Shown: positions 6,258 through 8,426 of the stretch, piece after piece | How the letters are laid out: each line of letters opens with the position of its first letter | Position numbering within the stretch: the first letter of the stretch is position 1 | Assembly: GCA_017425745.1 (NCBI GenBank) | Contig: JAFOXT010000281.1 | Span: 1-8,426 of the forward strand | Length of the DNA: 8,426 nucleotides | Reading direction: 5' to 3' | Source of the DNA: Clostridia bacterium | GTDB lineage: Bacteria > Bacillota > Clostridia > Oscillospirales > Acutalibacteraceae | Position numbers and translations under genes: made by a program | The notes under the pieces: model-generated | Seen by the model: only the letters and a program-made list of their open reading frames with translations | What the model was told of the DNA's origin: nothing | Database searches by the model: none

Positions 6258-7106
6258 ATGCCACTTGTAAATATGAAGGCTCTGCTTAAAGATGCTCAGG
6301 AAAAAAACTATGCTGTAGGCTCATTCAGTGTTGCAAATCTTGAAATGATTCAGGGTGTTGTAAAGGCCGCAGAAGAAACAAAATCACCAATTATTCTGCA
6401 GATTGCAGAGGTAAGACTCAATCATTCACCCCTTAAAATAATCGGCCCTGCAATGCTTGCAGCGGCTAAGAATGCAAGCGTACCCGTTGCGGTGCATCTT
6501 GACCACGGCACAACTCTCGAGTGTATCGGTGAAGCTCTCCGTCTCGGCTTTACCAGCGTAATGTTTGACGGCTCACATCTTTCATTCGAGGAAAACATTG
6601 AAAAGAGCAAAGAGGTTGTTTCAATGGCAAAGCCCTACGGTGCGGCAGTTGAAGCTGAAATCGGCTGTGTAGGCGGCAGTGAAGACGGCAGTGTGGATAT
6701 TGCAATGCGCTGCACATCACCCGACCAGGCAGAGATTTTTGCCGAAAGAACAGGCGTTGATGCTCTTGCAATTGCAATCGGTAACGCTCACGGCTTTTAT
6801 AAGGAAGCTCCTCAGCTGAGATTCGACATTCTTGAAAGTGTACGCGACAGAGTTAGCATTCCTCTTGTGCTCCACGGCGGTACAGGTATCAGCGAGGAAG
6901 ACTTTATCCGTTGCCATCAAAGCGGTATCAAGAAGATAAACATTGCAACAGCAACCTTTGCTGCAGCCGAAAGAAAAGTTAAGGAAGGCTATGAAAAGGG
7001 CGAAATAAACGGATATTACGATATGCACGTAAGACAGATTCAGGGTGCATATGAAAATGCAAAAAAACACATGGAAATTTTCTATTCTATTGGCAAAGCA
7101 GAATAA
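6258..7106 (+). CDS. Class II ketose-bisphosphate aldolase, probably IolJ-like
   Basis: Zinc-dependent cytoplasmic aldolase of the FbaA/GatY/KbaY/IolJ family; 282 residues matches the family. Visible residues: catalytic Asp82 and zinc ligand His83 in VAVHLDHG (77-84), SVMFDGSHL (100-108), VEAEIGCVGG (131-140) with Glu134, zinc ligand His178 in GNAHGFYK, and zinc ligand His206 in VLHGGTGI (204-211). The phosphate-binding segment reads KINIATA (226-232), where relatives usually end in Thr-Glu or Thr-Asp. Substrate cannot be read from the fold. The adjacent iolC suggests 6-phospho-5-dehydro-2-deoxy-D-gluconate, cleaved to dihydroxyacetone phosphate and malonate semialdehyde. Fructose-1,6- or tagatose-1,6-bisphosphate remain possible. 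It starts 15 bases after the permease stop, with GAGAGG at 6243-6248, so it reads as part of the same operon. Family firm, substrate tentative. Confidence 0.9.
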   Translation: MPLVNMKALLKDAQEKNYAVGSFSVANLEMIQGVVKAAEETKSPIILQIAEVRLNHSPLKIIGPAMLAAAKNASVPVAVHLDHGTTLECIGEALRLGFTSVMFDGSHLSFEENIEKSKEVVSMAKPYGAAVEAEIGCVGGSEDGSVDIAMRCTSPDQAEIFAERTGVDALAIAIGNAHGFYKEAPQLRFDILESVRDRVSIPLVLHGGTGISEEDFIRCHQSGIKKINIATATFAAAERKVKEGYEKGEINGYYDMHVRQIQGAYENAKKHMEIFYSIGKAE

Positions 7107-7118
7107 TTGTGCTATAAT
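7090..7118 (+). promoter_or_regulatory. Near-consensus internal promoter for iolC
   Basis: TTGGCA at 7090-7095 (5 of 6 to TTGACA), a 17-base spacer, then perfect TATAAT at 7113-7118 with an upstream TGC (extended -10). The -35 lies inside the last codons of the aldolase gene and the -10 just after its stop at 7106. Transcription would start near 7125, about 40 bases before the iolC ATG. It is the strongest promoter-like sequence in the window and would let iolC be expressed independently of the upstream operon. Confidence 0.7.
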
Positions 7119-7151
7119 GCATAGAAAGAAACGCAAATTAAACTTCATTTG

Positions 7152-7159
7152 AAAGGAAG
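7152..7159 (+). promoter_or_regulatory. Ribosome binding site deciding the iolC start
   Basis: AAAGGAAG ends 7 bases before the ATG at 7167. An in-frame TTG at 7149 would add six residues but lies upstream of and against this site. The ATG gives a protein whose N-terminus lines up with that of Bacillus IolC as I recall it, so 7167 is preferred. Confidence 0.75.
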
Positions 7160-7166
7160 AAAACAT

Positions 7167-8183
7167 ATGCAGTACGTAAAATTTGACGAAAACAGACCCA
7201 TTGATGTAATCCCCATCGGTAGACTTGCAATTGACTTCAACCCCACAGATATGAACAGACCTCTTTCAGAGAGCTGTAACTTCAACAAGTACGTTGGCGG
7301 TTCACCTGCAAATATTGCAGTAGGTCTTGCAAGACTCGGCAAGAAGGTTGGCTTCATCGGCAAGGTTTCAGATGACCAGCACGGTGATTTCGTTATCGAC
7401 TACTTCAAGAAGGACGGCATTGACACATCAAACATTTTCAGAGCTGAAAACGGCGAAAAGCTCGGCCTTACCTTCACAGAAATCAAGAGCCCCACAGAAA
7501 GCAGTATTCTTATGTACAGAGACTGTATTGCTGACCTTATGCTTCACCCCTCAGAGGTAAGCGAGGAATACATTGCATCAGCAAAGGCAATTGTAATTTC
7601 AGGTACTGCACTTTCACAGAGCCCTTCAAGAGAAGCAGCTCTCAAGGCTATGATGCTTGCTAAGAAAAACGGCACAGTTGTTATTTTCGATATCGACTAC
7701 CGTGCATATACATGGAAGAACTTCGATGAAATTTCAGTTTACTACTCAATGGTAGCAAGAAACGCAGACATTATTCTCGGCTCAAGAGAGGAATATGACC
7801 TTACAGAAGCTATCACAGGCGTTTGCAAGAGTGACGAAGAAAGCGCAAAGCTCTGGCAGTCATACGGTGCAAAGATTGTAATTATCAAGCACGGTAAGGA
7901 CGGCTCAACAGCATATACAAACGACGGCAAGAGCTATTCAATCAAGCCCTTCCCCGTTAAGGCTATGAAAGGCTTCGGCAGCGGTGACGGCTATGCATCA
8001 GCATTTATCCGTTGTCTTCTTGAAGGCTGGGAAATGATTGACGCCCTTGAATTCGGCACAGCATCAGCTTCAATGCTCATTTCAGCACACAGCTGCTCAG
8101 CAGCAATGCCCTCAGTAGAGGCAATTGAACAGTTCATCAAAGAGGAAAAAGAGCTCTACGGTGAAATGGTAGCAAGAGTGTAA
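7167..8183 (+). CDS. iolC: 5-dehydro-2-deoxygluconokinase (PfkB/ribokinase family)
   Basis: Phosphorylates 5-dehydro-2-deoxy-D-gluconate with ATP to the 6-phosphate, the kinase step of myo-inositol catabolism, in the cytoplasm. The 338-residue protein resembles Bacillus subtilis IolC nearly throughout, from memory: an IGRxxIDxN start (17-25), KYVGGSPANIAVG (41-53, sugar-site Gly-Gly motif), GFIGKVSDDQHG (62-73), SSILMYRD (112-119), ISGTALSQSPSREA (144-157), DIDYRAYTW (175-183), IIKHGKDGS (239-247), and the PfkB signature GSGDGYASAF (271-280) with catalytic Asp274. IolC usually has GAGD; the Ser here is conservative. The start is the ATG at 7167, not the upstream TTG. It follows the aldolase by 60 bases and has its own promoter at 7090-7118. 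Codons favour AAG, TTC and AAC more than in the transporter genes, suggesting higher expression. No other iol gene is in the window. Confidence 0.92.
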   Translation: MQYVKFDENRPIDVIPIGRLAIDFNPTDMNRPLSESCNFNKYVGGSPANIAVGLARLGKKVGFIGKVSDDQHGDFVIDYFKKDGIDTSNIFRAENGEKLGLTFTEIKSPTESSILMYRDCIADLMLHPSEVSEEYIASAKAIVISGTALSQSPSREAALKAMMLAKKNGTVVIFDIDYRAYTWKNFDEISVYYSMVARNADIILGSREEYDLTEAITGVCKSDEESAKLWQSYGAKIVIIKHGKDGSTAYTNDGKSYSIKPFPVKAMKGFGSGDGYASAFIRCLLEGWEMIDALEFGTASASMLISAHSCSAAMPSVEAIEQFIKEEKELYGEMVARV

Positions 8184-8195
8184 GAGCGTGTTTTG

Positions 8196-8240
8196 GTTAC
8201 TTTTCCACGCAAGGAAAAGTAACGCCCGTCCGGCGAGGAC
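8196..8240. repeat. Palindromic intergenic element (double hairpin), probable dispersed repeat
   Basis: GTTACTTTTCC at 8196-8206 and GGAAAAGTAAC at 8213-8223 form a perfect 11-bp inverted repeat with a 6-base loop. A second hairpin, GTCC (8228-8231) with GGAC (8237-8240), follows in a locally GC-rich patch. The sequence lies between the iolC stop and the terminator. Composition and shape resemble short palindromic repeats scattered between genes in Clostridia; this is inference, as only one copy is visible here. Alternatives are an mRNA 3'-end stabiliser or a first, weak terminator, though no T-tract follows directly. Confidence 0.5.
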
Positions 8241-8252
8241 AGTAAAATAAAA

Positions 8253-8292
8253 AAGGTTGCCACCCACACAGGTGACAACCTTGCTTTTTTTT
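8253..8292. terminator. Bidirectional rho-independent terminator
   Basis: AAGGTTGCCACC (8253-8264) pairs with GGTGACAACCTT (8271-8282) as a 12-bp stem with one mismatch around a 6-base loop, followed by GC and eight T at 8285-8292 on the + strand. The A-rich run at 8242-8254 becomes a T-tract on the - strand, so the same stem can end both iolC transcription and the convergent gene whose stop codon is at 8291-8293. Confidence 0.9.
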
Positions 8293-8426
8293 ATTCACTT
8301 AATCCGAAAAGTCCTTTGATAAGTCCCCAAAGAAACTCAAGAGCAGCTGTGATGTCCTCCCAGAACATAAGTACGCCCCATTCGGGTTCCTGGATGTTGC
8401 CGTTATCGTCGATCATAATGTTTTCC
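8291..8426 (-). CDS. C-terminal end of an unidentified protein with hydrophobic aromatic tail (or a 41-residue ORF)
   Basis: On the - strand a frame open from the window edge ends with TAA at 8293-8291, giving 44 visible residues: an acidic stretch (MIDDNGNIQEPEWG) then a Trp/Phe/Leu-rich stretch (VLMFWEDITAALEFLWGLIK, then GLFGLSE) that could be an amphipathic or membrane-associated helix. An ATG at 8416 would make a 41-residue protein, but the few bases before it show no convincing ribosome binding site, so I prefer the 3' end of a longer gene. Similar acidic-then-aromatic tails occur at the ends of some exported Clostridia proteins, as far as I recall, but I cannot name this protein. The convergent arrangement and shared terminator support a real coding end. 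Confidence 0.55.
   Translation of the reverse strand, partial: ENIMIDDNGNIQEPEWGVLMFWEDITAALEFLWGLIKGLFGLSE

Noticed and set aside
7149..7166. TTG start extending iolC by six residues
   Set aside because: The AAAGGAAG ribosome binding site falls inside this extension and is correctly spaced for the ATG at 7167, and IolC relatives begin at that point.
6717..7166. 149-residue open frame on the - strand opposite the aldolase
   Set aside because: It mirrors the aldolase coding sequence, has Cys/Phe-rich composition typical of antisense translation and no ribosome binding site; the + strand gene has all catalytic motifs.
1268..8183. Operon as a new defence or toxin-antitoxin system
   Set aside because: Its members are an ABC exporter and metabolic enzymes; no nuclease, toxin, reverse transcriptase or recombinase motif is present.

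Overview
The window looks like a moderately AT-rich Firmicute of the Clostridia type, plausibly a gut Ruminococcaceae or Lachnospiraceae relative. The grounds are AGGAGG-type ribosome binding sites, sigma-A-like promoters with extended -10 elements, a membrane-anchored protein with a Thr/Glu/Lys linker, pyruvate phosphate dikinase and a large FtsX-type exporter. This placement is inferred from style, not from any search.

Left end (1-935): two convergent gene fragments meet at one point. The first is the C-terminal half of a MalK/MsmX/UgpC-type sugar-transporter ATPase on the + strand. The second is the N-terminal 138 residues of pyruvate phosphate dikinase (ppdK) on the - strand. Homology to both families stops within about 3 bp of position 520, so this is either a real rearrangement or an assembly/amplification chimera. 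It is the main structural anomaly here.

Intergenic region (936-1267): a divergent control region. It holds a good ppdK promoter with a leader inverted repeat, an 11-bp palindrome midway, and a + strand promoter followed by a leader that can fold into a hairpin.

Main operon (1268-8183, + strand): five tightly spaced genes. They are a membrane-anchored extracytoplasmic protein of unknown fold, a MacB/LolD-type ABC ATPase, an 1174-residue FtsX-type permease with a long extracellular coiled-coil hairpin, a class II ketose-bisphosphate aldolase (probably IolJ-like), and the sugar kinase IolC. The first three look like one tripartite export or envelope-stress machine. The last two are consecutive enzymes of myo-inositol catabolism: kinase then aldolase acting on 2-deoxy-5-keto-D-gluconate. 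No other iol gene is in the window. A near-consensus promoter inside the end of the aldolase gene gives iolC its own expression.

Right end (8184-8426): a perfect 11-bp inverted repeat plus a second small hairpin (probable dispersed intergenic repeat), a bidirectional rho-independent terminator, and the C-terminal end of a convergent - strand gene encoding a hydrophobic Trp/Phe-rich tail.

No tRNA, rRNA, CRISPR array, transposase or phage gene was seen. No clearly new defence or mobile system is present. The most novel-looking unit is the anchored protein, ATPase and coiled-coil permease trio and its operon coupling to inositol-type enzymes.
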